A stretch of 64,000 nt of DNA from Xanthocytophaga agilis (GCF_030068605.1 NZ_JASJOU010000015.1:175190-239189); one strand, 5' to 3'; counted from the first letter of the stretch, positions 53,516 to 62,766 are shown. Translations and numbers: made by a program. The notes: generated by a model not told the origin, from the letters alone.

Positions 53516-54393
53516 TTAGTCGTTTTTCAACTTAATAGACAATCCTGCCTGGAGAATATATCCGTTGCCTGTTAAGGTGCGAATCGCTGTTTTTTCGCCT
53601 CCAATGGGGAATGTAAAAATAGTCCAGGGCACTCGCATGTTCTGATCATATAATTGAATTTTGCGTCGGAATACATATCCTGCTACAATAGAGAAATAAA
53701 TGTTTTTGTAAATGGTATACTCTGTATATAGTTGTGCATTCCATTGCTTGAATTGTACAATCTGACTCTCATTGTATTTTCTACTCAGTCGGCTTGACGA
53801 GTTATCTACCAGAATCTGGGCTCCTAATGAAACCCGCTTGTTTAGTTGATATTCCAGTTTTGGCTTAATGGGAAACAGGCCCGACAGCGTCCATTGATCA
53901 TTGATTTTCCAGTTTACTTCAAGAAACGGCATGATCACATTTCCAAAAAATTGCCGGGCATAGCCTGCCCCAAAGCCAATACTGGTTCGTTCAGAAAGAA
54001 TACGTCTGAACCGAAATCCAGTGGCAAATCGGATGTCTTCCCTGCTGATATCTTTGAAGTCGGAATAAACGCCGGGTGTGATCGTTCAGGCAAATGAAAA
54101 GTTTTGTCGGATGGTACGTTGCCAGGCCATCTGAAGAGACAGTCTATGAAGAGCCTGTTGATTGACCACCGTTTTTCCCAACCACATTACCTCATACAAC
54201 GGCCCTAACAGAAATCGTTTTTTTTTCCTGCAACAAAGGGCATGCGAAGTTTAACGGTTACCTGCTGAATAAATTCGGACTTTTGGTTTGAGTGAATAGG
54301 AGAGAGGGAATAGTGTATATCTGCTGGCTCAAATTCCTGAGGCCATGTCAATAGTGGTACTAGCAAGAGAAACAAGACAAGTATAGGTTTCAT
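53516..54393 (-). pseudogene. Outer-membrane beta-barrel (DUF6268-like) with frameshift and stop
   Basis: An ATG at 54393 opens a signal peptide (MKPILVLFLLLVPLLTWPQ). The frame ends at 54205 after KKNDFC. A shift at a 9-base A-run (10 bases would restore the frame, at about 54220) continues as FLLGPLYEVMWLGKTVVNQQ. A TGA at 54086-54088 (FSFA stop TITPG) then interrupts, and the same frame continues through DFKDISREDIRFATGFRFRR and the intact tail to 53516. Strands with final IKLKND fit an outer-membrane barrel, similar to DUF6268 proteins. The TGA could come from TGG. It is the last gene of the export operon. Confidence 0.7.
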
Positions 54394-54423
54394 AAAAAGT
54401 TTTTATAATTGGATACCTGCTTA

Positions 54424-55155
54424 TTAGTGTATAGAGGAGAGAGGAATAATTTTTCCATCCATCATCTCAATAATCCGGTCCGACTTACTGGCAAAATCGG
54501 TATCATGGGTCACTGTGATAATGGTTTTGCCATACTCTTTGCTAAGTTGCATAAACATGTCAAAGACAATGGCTGTGTTTTTACTATCCAGATTTCCTGT
54601 GGGTTCGTCTCCCATCACAATACTAGGTTCATTAATCAATGCCCGGGCAATTGCAACCCGTTGCTGCTGTCCTCCAGAAATTTTAGAAGCTGGTTTTAGT
54701 GCCTGTTCTGCCACTCCTAACATCTTAAGCTTTTCATACGCCCGGTGTTCGATTTCCTCTTCTGAATAATGACCAAGTCTGGATGCAGGGATCATCACAT
54801 TTTTTAAACAGGAGAAGTCAGATAGCAGGTAGTGAAACTGAAATACAAATCCCAGATGTTTGTTTCGAAAGGCCGCCAACTCATTTTGGGTTTTGCCAGT
54901 AACCTTTTCTTCATTCAACATCAGTGTACCTTCATAATCCGTATCCATGGTAGAGAGAATATACAACAAGGTCGATTTTCCACTCCCTGACTTGCCTATG
55001 ATAGATACAAACTCACCTGTCTGTACCTGAAAACTTACTTCCCGAAGTACCTGAAATGGATCGGGTGTATAGAAAAACTTTGAAATGGACTCTGCTTTTA
55101 AGGCCAGTATACGAGAGTGTATCTGACGTATAGTTGCAGATTGAGAATCGTTCAT
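54424..55155 (-). CDS. ABC transporter ATP-binding protein (MacB/LolD type)
   Basis: A 243-residue cytoplasmic ATPase. It has Walker A GKSGSGKST near residue 54, a Q-loop in FVFQFHYLLSDF, the signature SGGQQQRVAIARAL near 160, Walker B IVMGDEPTGNLD near 180, and the H-loop VTHDTDF. The type is MacB/LolD, which energises FtsX-like permeases. The partner is the permease encoded at 55195, 39 bases upstream. It is intact, although the adaptor and TolC genes upstream are broken. Confidence 0.9.
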   Translation of the reverse strand: MNDSQSATIRQIHSRILALKAESISKFFYTPDPFQVLREVSFQVQTGEFVSIIGKSGSGKSTLLYILSTMDTDYEGTLMLNEEKVTGKTQNELAAFRNKHLGFVFQFHYLLSDFSCLKNVMIPASRLGHYSEEEIEHRAYEKLKMLGVAEQALKPASKISGGQQQRVAIARALINEPSIVMGDEPTGNLDSKNTAIVFDMFMQLSKEYGKTIITVTHDTDFASKSDRIIEMMDGKIIPLSSIH

Positions 55156-55194
55156 AAAATAAAGGGTGATGTCAAAGAGGATTGATGTAAGAGA

Positions 55195-56439
55195 TCAGCC
55201 ACGAATGATAGAGACTGGATCTACCTGGGAAGCTTTTCGTGCAGGAATATAACCTGCAAAAAAAGCAGTGATGATCCCAAATGAAAATCCTTGCAGATAA
55301 TGCTTCAAATGAAAAGCAATGGGTAGATACAATACATTGCCCAGTCCGATATAGAACTTCGAAACCACCAGCGAAATCAACCATCCAAGACCTATTCCAA
55401 GAATTCCCCCGATAAACCCGATAAATAATGCCTGTTGAATAAAAATGGCAACAACATGTTTACCTGAAAATCCGGTTGCTTTCAGAATTGCAATCTCTTT
55501 TATCTTTTCGTAAATAGTCATATTGAGAATGTTATAAATCCCAAAGCCTGCTACAATTAAAATAGTAATCACAACCGAGTTTGCAATGACATCCCGTATC
55601 ATACGGGCGGCAATGGATTGTTCATTGGCGCTCTGCCAGTCTTCTACCTGATACCCTATAAGGGCTTCCAGTTGTTTACCGACTGCTGGTGCATTCGTGT
55701 AATTTTTTATATTAATGTAAATATCTGTAATGTAGCTGCGATCCTTCTTCAGCAGTTGCTGAGCAATGCTTACATTGGTGTAACAACGTGTATTGTCAAT
55801 GCTTTTGATCGTAGTCTGGAAAATTCCTGTTATCCGCAAACGTCTGACGGTTCCATTGGAGGCCGTTAGGGTGATATTGTCTCCCTTACTCAAATTCAAG
55901 TCTTTGGCCATCCCGTTTCCAATAAGACTACCATCGGGGGTATTCTGAAGTTCTTCTACTGTACCAGTAATCATTGTGGAGGTGATATCAAACATTTTGT
56001 CCTGTTCTATAATATCTACACCGGCTACATTCCCATTCTTTTGAATACTGGCATTGGAACAGATAACATTAGCTGTAACTTGTGGTGAGATCGCAATGAT
56101 TTCTTTGTGTCCCTTAATGGCATGCAATATTGAGTTTGGGTTGTAAATCCGGTTGTCAGCGTTGACGAGCTTAGGATTACTAATCAGATTGATCTTATCC
56201 GTACCCAGGTAGTTGTTCAGCATGGCATGAGAACTCATCTGATTTTCACTGTAAAGTCGTATATGCGGCGTTGAGCTGAGCGTAACTTTTTCAAAATAGT
56301 CATTGTTGCCACTAATCAGTGAGTTCATAAAAATGAACATGGAAATTCCAAAGGTAATGCCAAGAGCAGCTAGTGCTGTCTGTTTTCTTCTACTCACCAG
56401 ATAGGTGAAAGCAATTTGTGTGTTGATTCCTGCCTTCAT
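55195..56439 (-). CDS. FtsX/LolC-type ABC transporter permease
   Basis: A 414-residue inner-membrane protein. One transmembrane helix is near residues 20-42 (TALAALGITFGISMFIFMNS), a large periplasmic domain (about 45-280) follows, then three helices near 285-405, with VIANSVVITILIVAGFGIYN at the first. This is the FtsX/LolC/MacB permease layout, used to push substrates from the periplasm outward. It pairs with the ATPase at 54424. The gene ends 39 bases before it and starts two bases after the adaptor pseudogene. Confidence 0.85.
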   Translation of the reverse strand: MKAGINTQIAFTYLVSRRKQTALAALGITFGISMFIFMNSLISGNNDYFEKVTLSSTPHIRLYSENQMSSHAMLNNYLGTDKINLISNPKLVNADNRIYNPNSILHAIKGHKEIIAISPQVTANVICSNASIQKNGNVAGVDIIEQDKMFDITSTMITGTVEELQNTPDGSLIGNGMAKDLNLSKGDNITLTASNGTVRRLRITGIFQTTIKSIDNTRCYTNVSIAQQLLKKDRSYITDIYINIKNYTNAPAVGKQLEALIGYQVEDWQSANEQSIAARMIRDVIANSVVITILIVAGFGIYNILNMTIYEKIKEIAILKATGFSGKHVVAIFIQQALFIGFIGGILGIGLGWLISLVVSKFYIGLGNVLYLPIAFHLKHYLQGFSFGIITAFFAGYIPARKASQVDPVSIIRG

Positions 56440-56441
56440 GA

Positions 56442-57559
56442 TTAGTATGTTTTAAGTATCTGATCGGTAGACCGGAGACCATTACGTACCTCTACCCATT
56501 CTGTGGAGACAATACCTGTCTGGATCAAGACAGTGTCATTGTGATTTTCTGCTTTTCGGATTACCTTTCCATTAGGGCTAAGGCAGGTTCTTGGAATAAG
56601 CAATGCTTTTTCTTTTTTGTCAACAATGATATTTGCCTGAAGCAGTGTACCTGCAATCAGAGAATGGGGCAGACTATCGAAAACAGCTTCTACCTTATAA
56701 GACTGAAGTTCTTCATTAAAATAGGGATATACTCTTGAAATCTTTCCGGTAAATGTTTTTCCTTTTTCTGTATTAAGCTCAACTAACACAGTTTGCTCTT
56801 CCCTGACCTTAGAAATACTGTTCTCATCCACATTCAGGGTAATCACCATTTGATCCGGATCGCCCAATGTTGCAATAGCTTCGCCTTTGCGAACCAACTC
56901 CCCTTCTTTTTTGAAAATTTCATATACTTTATAATGTGCTGGAGAAACTAACCGGGAATAGTTATTGGTCGAGCTAAGAGTCTGGTACTGACTTTGGCTA
57001 TTGACGAGTGCTTGTTTAAGGTTATATCGGGTAGAGGAAATATTGGCTTTGATAGATTCTACATTGTGAAGAGAGCTTTCATACGAAAGTTGTGCCTTGT
57101 CTACCTCTACTCTGGCTACCGATTGGGTAGCACCAAGTTTTTGCATACGTTCTAACTGAACTTTATCCAAAGCCAGTTTTTCTTCAGCCGAACGCAGTTG
57201 TGCTTCAAGTTCCTGCAAAACTGGGGAGTGAGCAGACGCGTTCTGACGAGCTATGTTCAAATTGCTTCGGGCTGCCTGTTCCTGAATGGTATTGGTCTGC
57301 TGGTCCTGTACAAACAAAACCTGATCCGCGTTTACCATATCTCCTTCTCTGACAAAACTTTTTTCAGATACCCTTCATTAAAGGCTGTCAGTGTGAAAAA
57401 GTGAACCGGCTCAACATATCCTGTCGCAAAGACTGCTTCTGTAATGGGAGCTATGGAGGGACTGACCCATTCTTTTTTCTTTTTACCTGAACAACCCGCC
57501 AACACCAGACTTGTCAGCAGAATTAAAAATAAACAATAGGTAAATGCTGATCTTTTCAT
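56442..57559 (-). pseudogene. HlyD-type adaptor lipoprotein, frameshifted in an A-run
   Basis: An ATG at 57559 opens a lipoprotein signal (MKRSAFTYCLFLILLTSLVL, then AGC). The frame ends at 57332 after LKKVLSEKEIW. One extra A in the 6-base A-run near 57355 would give LKKSFVREGDMVNADQ, which continues in the other frame to 56442. The remainder is a classical membrane-fusion protein: a coiled-coil hairpin (SPVLQELEAQLRSAEEKLAL), a lipoyl part and a barrel-like part (PHSLIAGTLLQANIIVDKKE). The intact protein would bridge the ABC permease to TolC. Sequencing error or phase variation are alternatives. Confidence 0.8.
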
Positions 57560-57579
57560 ATAAACTGAATAAGTGAATA

Positions 57580-58345
57580 TTAAAATACTTTATTCTGAAT
57601 CTGGATCCGATAATGCTGAATCAGGTACTCTGACAGATTAGTCAGGTAATCATTTTGTCCGCTAATGTAGTCTGAGAAATAACGAAGACGTTCATCCAGT
57701 GAGAGGACTCCTTCATTGAGCTGACGGCTTGCGTGCTGATCATTCTGATGGTAGAGATCCATGATCTGACGGGATTTACCAAGTGCGCTTACTGCATTGT
57801 CATAAGCCAGACGAAGGTTTTCATCGTCCAGATCTGCCTGTTTCCGGATGGCTTGGTAATTCTTTTGTTTAAATTCCCAGTCAATATGTGATTTCTGGAT
57901 CTGAAAAAGCCGGGATGAACCGACAAGGATGGGTATACTCAGACGGAGTCCCCAATATTGCTGAGGTAGCGTGTTGGCATTTCCGAATTTTAGCAATTCG
58001 TCTCCAGAGATCTGTGTATTCCACTGATAAACAGCCGACAGTATTGGAGTAAAAGATGCTTTGCTGGCTTTCCATGCCGAGTGAGCAAGCATAGATTGCG
58101 CATGAGCCAGTTTCACTTCCGGATGGGATGAGCTTTGTAAGGATACTGCCTGACTAGCAGGATCTGACAATGTTTCATGTAAGACCAGTGATTCCTGAAC
58201 AGATAGTCCAAGCAATGCCTTTAATTTATTGAGAGATACTAATTTGTTGGATAGGGCAACCTGCCATGTTTGTTCTGCTTTGTTTCTGGTGATACAAGCT
58301 GTATTGACAGATGTTTCGCTGACCTGGTAGTGGTAGAAAATCAGC
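57580..58345 (-). pseudogene. TolC-family outer-membrane efflux protein, C-terminal part only
   Basis: On the minus strand, from about 58345 onward, YQVSETSVNTACITRNKAEQ leads into helices typical of TolC (TWQVALSNKLVSLNKLKALL, then a LGLSVQESLV turn) and the second half with YWGLRLSIPILVGSSRLFQI. It runs to 57580. The first half of a TolC protein, including its signal peptide, is missing; its place is taken by the start of an SDR gene. The remaining part cannot be secreted on its own. It completes the ABC-adaptor-TolC set, which is therefore non-functional. Confidence 0.8.
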
Positions 58346-58495
58346 ATTGCCGGCACCAACCGCCTTGGTTAATGATTCTGCACTTCGTGAGGTAGCCGCT
58401 ACTTTGTAGCCTTCTGAAAGCAACTTTTTTACAAGAGATAATCCTAATCCCTTTGAGGCACCGGTTACAAACCAAACTTTTTTTGAGTTTTCCAT
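58340..58495 (-). pseudogene. SDR (short-chain dehydrogenase) N-terminal fragment
   Basis: The ATG at 58495 opens MENSKKVWFVTGASKGLGLS, then LVKKLLSEGYKVAATSRSAE, ending at GNADFLPL. The TGxxxGxG cofactor-binding motif is intact, but the catalytic YxxxK region is absent. After the FLPL residues, sequence in another frame begins to read as the TolC protein. The junction lies near 58340-58350 (a T/C-rich stretch). A deletion that took the end of the SDR gene and the start of a TolC gene explains it. Confidence 0.8.
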
Positions 58496-59208
58496 TTTTT
58501 TGATTTTTGTTGTTGTTAAATAATTACACTACAAAGATGCTGTGCTAAAAAAAAATGGATGTAGCCGTATTAATGGTCGTTGTGCCGAAATCAACGATTA
58601 GGGTAAAAAATGATGAAAAAAGGAGATCTAAGGATGGATTTGTATAGTTAATAGAGAAAAGGATGCTTCAAATGTTTTAGTAGAGTTAGTATTAGTAGGG
58701 TTAGTAGGGGAAATCCTTTTTGAGGTGCGAAAAAAGATTGGAACAAATAGCCCGGCCTGACGGTGTGTCAATCATGGCTTTGCTTGAACTAATTGCATCT
58801 CGAGGTTCTGGTTACAAACGTGAATTCAGCATAGCTAAATAGACGAAAAATTAAGCTAAGGAGTTTGCGCCCTGATAATCAATTTATTATGCAAAAGATT
58901 ATCAAAAAGAAACTCCTTTACAAAATGGATTAAAGGTGTTTAAAATCGGTTTTCTGCCACCAAAAACGCCTTTCTAATTATACACCCTTTTTGATTATAC
59001 ATCCTTTACTTGCTACGTCCTCGGTATCGGCTTGATAAGGCTGTTTTTCGAGTTTAGAGTAAAAATCAGGCCATTTGTAACGGAACCCTACCCTACAGAG
59101 AAGTATCTCATATTTTTATAATATATTGATAAATAAGGATTTTACAGCAAAAAACAAAACATCTTAGCTTAAATATTTAATAGCGAACTTTTGAAAAACC
59201 ACAAATCA
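58496..59208. other. Intergenic region with a long imperfect hairpin
   Basis: No gene is supported. A nested inverted repeat is present: AAGGAGTTT at 58858-58866 pairs with AAACTCCTT at 58910-58918, and TGATAATC at 58873-58880 pairs with GATTATCA at 58897-58904. It may be a remnant of a mobile-element end or a structured RNA. The area next to the SDR start holds the minus-strand promoter region for that decayed operon. Confidence 0.5.
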
Positions 59209-59448
59209 TTGGAGCACTTCAACTCTAATTCCAATTGAAAATGTACTCTATATCCGGTCTGTAGTAATAGCTGGACAATTGAGCTTTTTAGCCAATGCTA
59301 GGCAAGCACAATCGCCTAAGCTGAGTCCATATTCCCTTGTTGCGTGTTTTATAAGACCAGTTTCATAGGCGGTACTACCATCAAAAGGAAGTTTGTACCA
59401 AAGTCTTCTAACATACTGCTTACTATCGTTCAGTGCTATAAAAAACAT
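59209..59448 (-). pseudogene. PIN-domain (VapC-like) toxin remnant
   Basis: On the minus strand, FDGSTAYETGLIKHATREYG then LSLGDCACLALAKKLNCPAI then TTDRI shows the C-terminal half of a PIN-domain ribonuclease, with the (S/G)-L-G-D and T-x-D-R motifs. A TAG stop follows TTDRI where the family has Trp, and the frame then continues STFSIGIRVEVLQ to 59209, as a genuine family end would. The N-terminal half, with the first catalytic Asp, is missing. No antitoxin gene is seen next to it. Confidence 0.7.
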
Positions 59449-59592
59449 ATGTATCCATCCGAGTCAATACATGTCTTCGCTCGAACAGATACACTAACTT
59501 GTTAGGCTGGCCTAATAGGTCGAAAAGCACACTTGTTTAAGTCATGTATTTGTCGGCAATTGGTGTACTTGCTAACGAATTACTTACCGATA

Positions 59593-59731
59593 TTACTTAC
59601 CAACTATTTTTTTGTGGTCTACAACTCCCCAATCCGCTAGCTCCTTAATAACGGTGTACAACATTTTGCCATGTTCTGTAAGCTCATATTCAACCAAATC
59701 CCTTTGCCCCGTTGTTTCCAAGTACTGGTCA
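59593..59731 (-). pseudogene. HxlR-family regulator C-terminal remnant
   Basis: The minus strand encodes ETTGQRDLVEYELTEHGKML and YTVIKELADWGVVDHKKIV before a stop. The V-E-Y-x-L-T-x-x-G and L-x-D-W-G motifs are diagnostic of the HxlR winged helix. The start and the DNA-recognition helix are missing or out of frame. It abuts the recombinase remnant at 59745. Confidence 0.65.
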
Positions 59732-59744
59732 ACCATTTACCAAC

Positions 59745-60026
59745 CTATACCGATAATCCTGGCAATTTATTCCGCAGCTTTCTTTTCTTGATAAAGTATA
59801 ACTGAGGTTTCTGCTTTTTAATGGATTTTGGCCTACGTCCTTTCTTTTTATCCATCCGTCCCTTTACACTGTCCGCTAAAAGCCCTGCCTTGATACGCTC
59901 CCAGATAATATCCCTCTCAATTTGTCCGATTTTGTGTTCTTTGGTTTCTACAAACAGTAGTGTAACCACATAGCTGAACTCAAATAAAGGAAAGATCCTG
60001 TAACAGGCTATTAACCAAAGTCGCAT
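59745..60026 (-). pseudogene. Serine recombinase (resolvase) fragment
   Basis: On the minus strand, IGQIERDIIWERIKAGLLAD followed by SVKGRMDKKKGRRPKSIKK matches the end of the resolvase catalytic domain and the start of the C-terminal DNA-binding linker (the typical E-R-x-x-I-x-E-R-x-x-A-G-L pattern). The part before it (MRLWLIACYRIFPLFEFSYV) does not fit the catalytic domain, and the catalytic Ser is absent. It is a fragment of a mobile-element or invertase gene. Confidence 0.65.
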
Positions 60027-60111
60027 CCTGTAAATCGAGGAGGTTAGTCAAGGAATTCCCTGTATAATACACTCTGATTAACAAAACATAAATTTATTAA
60101 CCCCTTCTATT

Positions 60112-60204
60112 ATGACAACACTAACCTTCACCATTTTGGCTTTTTTAGTTGCTGCTGGATTTTTCTTTGTAATCTTTAACGCATTCTTATCTTCGATAAG
60201 ATAA
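60112..60204 (+). CDS. Small single-helix membrane protein (30 residues)
   Basis: An ATG at 60112 opens a 30-residue frame, MTTLTFTILAFLVAAGFFFV then IFNAFLSSIR, ending in TAA at 60202-60204. It has one strong transmembrane helix with a basic end, typical of a small membrane protein. It sits between the recombinase remnant and the fucosidase, with no overlap. No homolog is recognised, and chance cannot be ruled out. Confidence 0.4.
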   Translation: MTTLTFTILAFLVAAGFFFVIFNAFLSSIR

Positions 60205-60479
60205 CGCTGAAAATTAATTCTAAGTTTTCAATTTGGAACTGGAGAAGACTTATAAGGTCCTCCAAAATTCAGACAGGGACCAAATCGAAAAATGTACTAG
60301 ATGCCAGCCAGGTTCTACTTGTTACTGGCTTACTTTAAAACCTGCAATCGAGACTGTAAATTAAACCGTATTAAGTGAAAAAGATTTGTTTTTAATCGTT
60401 GAACTTCCGAAATAGACATCAAAACAATAGAGACGACAAGCCTAAACCGAATTCGTTCAACTGACCTGGTAGCGTTCGT
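60205..60479. other. Intergenic region upstream of the fucosidase
   Basis: No gene is supported. It ends at a short direct repeat close to the fucosidase start. Confidence 0.3.
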
Positions 60480-60507
60480 TGTACTACGCTTATATGTACT
60501 ACGCTTA
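60480..60507. repeat. Tandem 13-base direct repeat upstream of the fucosidase
   Basis: TGTACTACGCTTA occurs at 60480-60492 and again at 60495-60507 (period 15). It lies 13 bases before the ATG at 60520. A protein-binding site is possible but unproven. Confidence 0.55.
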
Positions 60508-60519
60508 ACTATATTCCAT

Positions 60520-62610
60520 ATGATTATGCCCAAATTCCTTTTTAGTATGCTATGGCCTTGTTTGCTGGCAGGTTTTTGTTGCTTTTCACAATCCACACCC
60601 CAGCCCATAGGTCCCCTCCCCAACGAAAACCAGGTAAGATGGCAGAAAATGGAGTACTATGCCTTCATCCATTTTTCAATAAACACCTATACCGATATGG
60701 CCTGGGGCTTTGGTAATGAAGATCCCAGGCTTTTTAACCCCGAAAAAATCGATTGCCGCCAATGGGCACGCATTTGCAAACAGGCGGGCATGAAAGGAAT
60801 CATTTTTACAGCCAAACATCACAGCGGATTTTGTCTGTGGCCTTCCCAATACACCGAATACTCAGTCAAAAATGTTCCCTGGCAAAATGGGAAGGCCGAT
60901 ATTGTACGCCAACTGGCCAATGCCTGCAAAGAATATGGGTTAAAGTTTGGCGTATACCTCTCGCCCTGGGACAGAAATCATCCCGACTATGGAAAGCCTG
61001 AATACATCACCTATTTCCGCAACCAGCTCACCGAATTATTAACGAATTATGGCGAAATTTTTGAGGTATGGTTTGATGGGGCAAATGGAGGGGATGGGTA
61101 TTATGGCGGAGCAAATGAAACACGCAAAATCGACGCCAGGACCTATTACGACTGGCCTGCTACCTATAAACTGGTACGCAAACTCCAGCCCAAGATTGTC
61201 ATCTGGAATGACGGGGGTGAGAGGGCTGACCTTCGCTGGGTGGGTACCGAAGCAGGGTATGTGGGTCAGACCAACTGGAGTTTACTACCCGCTACCGGCG
61301 ATGTTTCTGAAAAAATGCTGCACCATGGAGTAGAGGATGGAAATGCATGGGTGCCCGGGGAGGTAAATACCTCTATTCGTCCCGAATGGTTTTATCATCC
61401 ACGCGAAGACAAAAAGGTAAAAACACTTCCTGAGCTAATGGACATCTATTACCATTCCATTGGCCGGAATGCAACACTGCTGCTCAATTTTCCGGTTATG
61501 CCCAATGGTCTGATCCATGAAAAGGATCAAAAGGCTGCCTTGGATTTTGCCCAGGCGATCAAAGAGGCTTTTGCTGTAAATCTGACAGGTAAAGCTCAGG
61601 CAAAATCCACAAACATACGGGAAAACAACCCTGCCTTCGATGCCAGCAAGGCAATTGATACCGATCCGGAAAGCTACTGGGCTACCAATGAGAAGACCAC
61701 GCATGCTCCACTGACGCTGACCTTTTCCCAACCGACAGCTTTCAACCGATTGATACTGCAAGAGCCCATAGCCTTGGGCCAGCGGGTCAAATCGTTTGTG
61801 GTCGAGGCATTGGTGAATGGCCAGTGGAAAGAAATTGCCAAAGAAACCACCATCGGCTATAAACGCATTCTTCGCTTTCCGACCGTAGAAGCCACTCAGC
61901 TAAAGCTGACCATTGATGATGCCAAGGCTTGCCCGTTGATTTCAAACCTTGAAGTCTACAAAGCCCCTCTGATTCTGACTCCACCCATCATCACCCGTGA
62001 CCAGATGGGCAATGTCCATTTGCGGGCAGGGGACAGCGAGTCGGAACTGTATTACACCCTTGACGGTAGTAAACCAATGCCAGGAAAAAATAAATATACA
62101 ACTCCGGTGAAAACCAATGGAGGCAAAGCAGCAGTAAAAGCGATCGCCTACAATCCATCAACCAAACAAAGCAGTCTTGCCAGTGAAGAAAGATTTGACA
62201 TAGCGCGCACAGCCTGGAAGATTTTAAGCTCAGATGCCCAGCAGGCTTATCAAGTGGTGGATGGCAATCCGGCCACCTCATGGCATGGGGATAAAAGCGC
62301 CCAGCGGCCTGCCGATTTGGTCATTGATCTGGGCAAAGAAGAGTATTTGCAGGGCTTCAGTTACCTGCCAGACCAGAACTGGTGGGCGGATGCCAGCATC
62401 ATTACCCGGTATCAATTTGAGGTTTCGGCAGATAACAAAAGCTGGAAACGGGTAAGTGAAGGCGAGTTCTCAAATATCAGGAACAATCCGTTCTGGCAAA
62501 CCAAAACATTTGAACCGATCAAAGCCCGATATATCCGGTTGCGGGCTCTAAAAACTGTTGGAGAAGGTTCAGCACCAGGTTATGCAGAGATAGACCTCAT
62601 TACTCGTTGA
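60520..62610 (+). CDS. GH29 alpha-L-fucosidase with C-terminal binding domains
   Basis: A 696-residue secreted enzyme (signal peptide MIMPKFLFSMLWPCLLAGFC; alternative ATG at 60526). Residues about 30-350 are the GH29 catalytic domain: YYAFIHFSINTYTDMAWG, ICKQAGMKGIIFTAKHHSG, FGVYLSPWDR, and the nucleophile Asp in VWFDGANGG (near residue 185). After it come an F5/8-type C domain (about 358-480), a CHB_HEX_C-like domain (about 485-560, with LYYTLDGSKPMPGKN) and a second F5/8-type domain (about 563-696, SADNKSWKRVSEGEF). It removes terminal L-fucose from glycans. Confidence 0.9.
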   Translation: MIMPKFLFSMLWPCLLAGFCCFSQSTPQPIGPLPNENQVRWQKMEYYAFIHFSINTYTDMAWGFGNEDPRLFNPEKIDCRQWARICKQAGMKGIIFTAKHHSGFCLWPSQYTEYSVKNVPWQNGKADIVRQLANACKEYGLKFGVYLSPWDRNHPDYGKPEYITYFRNQLTELLTNYGEIFEVWFDGANGGDGYYGGANETRKIDARTYYDWPATYKLVRKLQPKIVIWNDGGERADLRWVGTEAGYVGQTNWSLLPATGDVSEKMLHHGVEDGNAWVPGEVNTSIRPEWFYHPREDKKVKTLPELMDIYYHSIGRNATLLLNFPVMPNGLIHEKDQKAALDFAQAIKEAFAVNLTGKAQAKSTNIRENNPAFDASKAIDTDPESYWATNEKTTHAPLTLTFSQPTAFNRLILQEPIALGQRVKSFVVEALVNGQWKEIAKETTIGYKRILRFPTVEATQLKLTIDDAKACPLISNLEVYKAPLILTPPIITRDQMGNVHLRAGDSESELYYTLDGSKPMPGKNKYTTPVKTNGGKAAVKAIAYNPSTKQSSLASEERFDIARTAWKILSSDAQQAYQVVDGNPATSWHGDKSAQRPADLVIDLGKEEYLQGFSYLPDQNWWADASIITRYQFEVSADNKSWKRVSEGEFSNIRNNPFWQTKTFEPIKARYIRLRALKTVGEGSAPGYAEIDLITR

Positions 62611-62728
62611 TGGCTGTAATAGACTTTGTCGATTCATATCAGATCTGTTTTCAACTAAGTAAGTCAACTGAAAACAATTATATATCCCACGCATCATGCG
62701 CTGATAGTTACTAAAAGAATAATAGAAC

Positions 62729-62766
62729 CCTTGTTAGTTCAGGCTAGCAAGGATTTTCCGCTTTTT
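62729..62766 (+). terminator. Terminator-like hairpin after the fucosidase
   Basis: CCTTGTTAG at 62729-62737 pairs with CTAGCAAGG at 62744-62752 (one G-T pair), followed by a T-rich run. It lies about 120 bases after the fucosidase stop. Confidence 0.6.

Noticed and set aside
54086..54088. TGA read as tryptophan (recoded genetic code)
   Set aside because: Many intact genes in the window end with TGA, and TAA and TAG also interrupt other genes, so simple decay is more likely.
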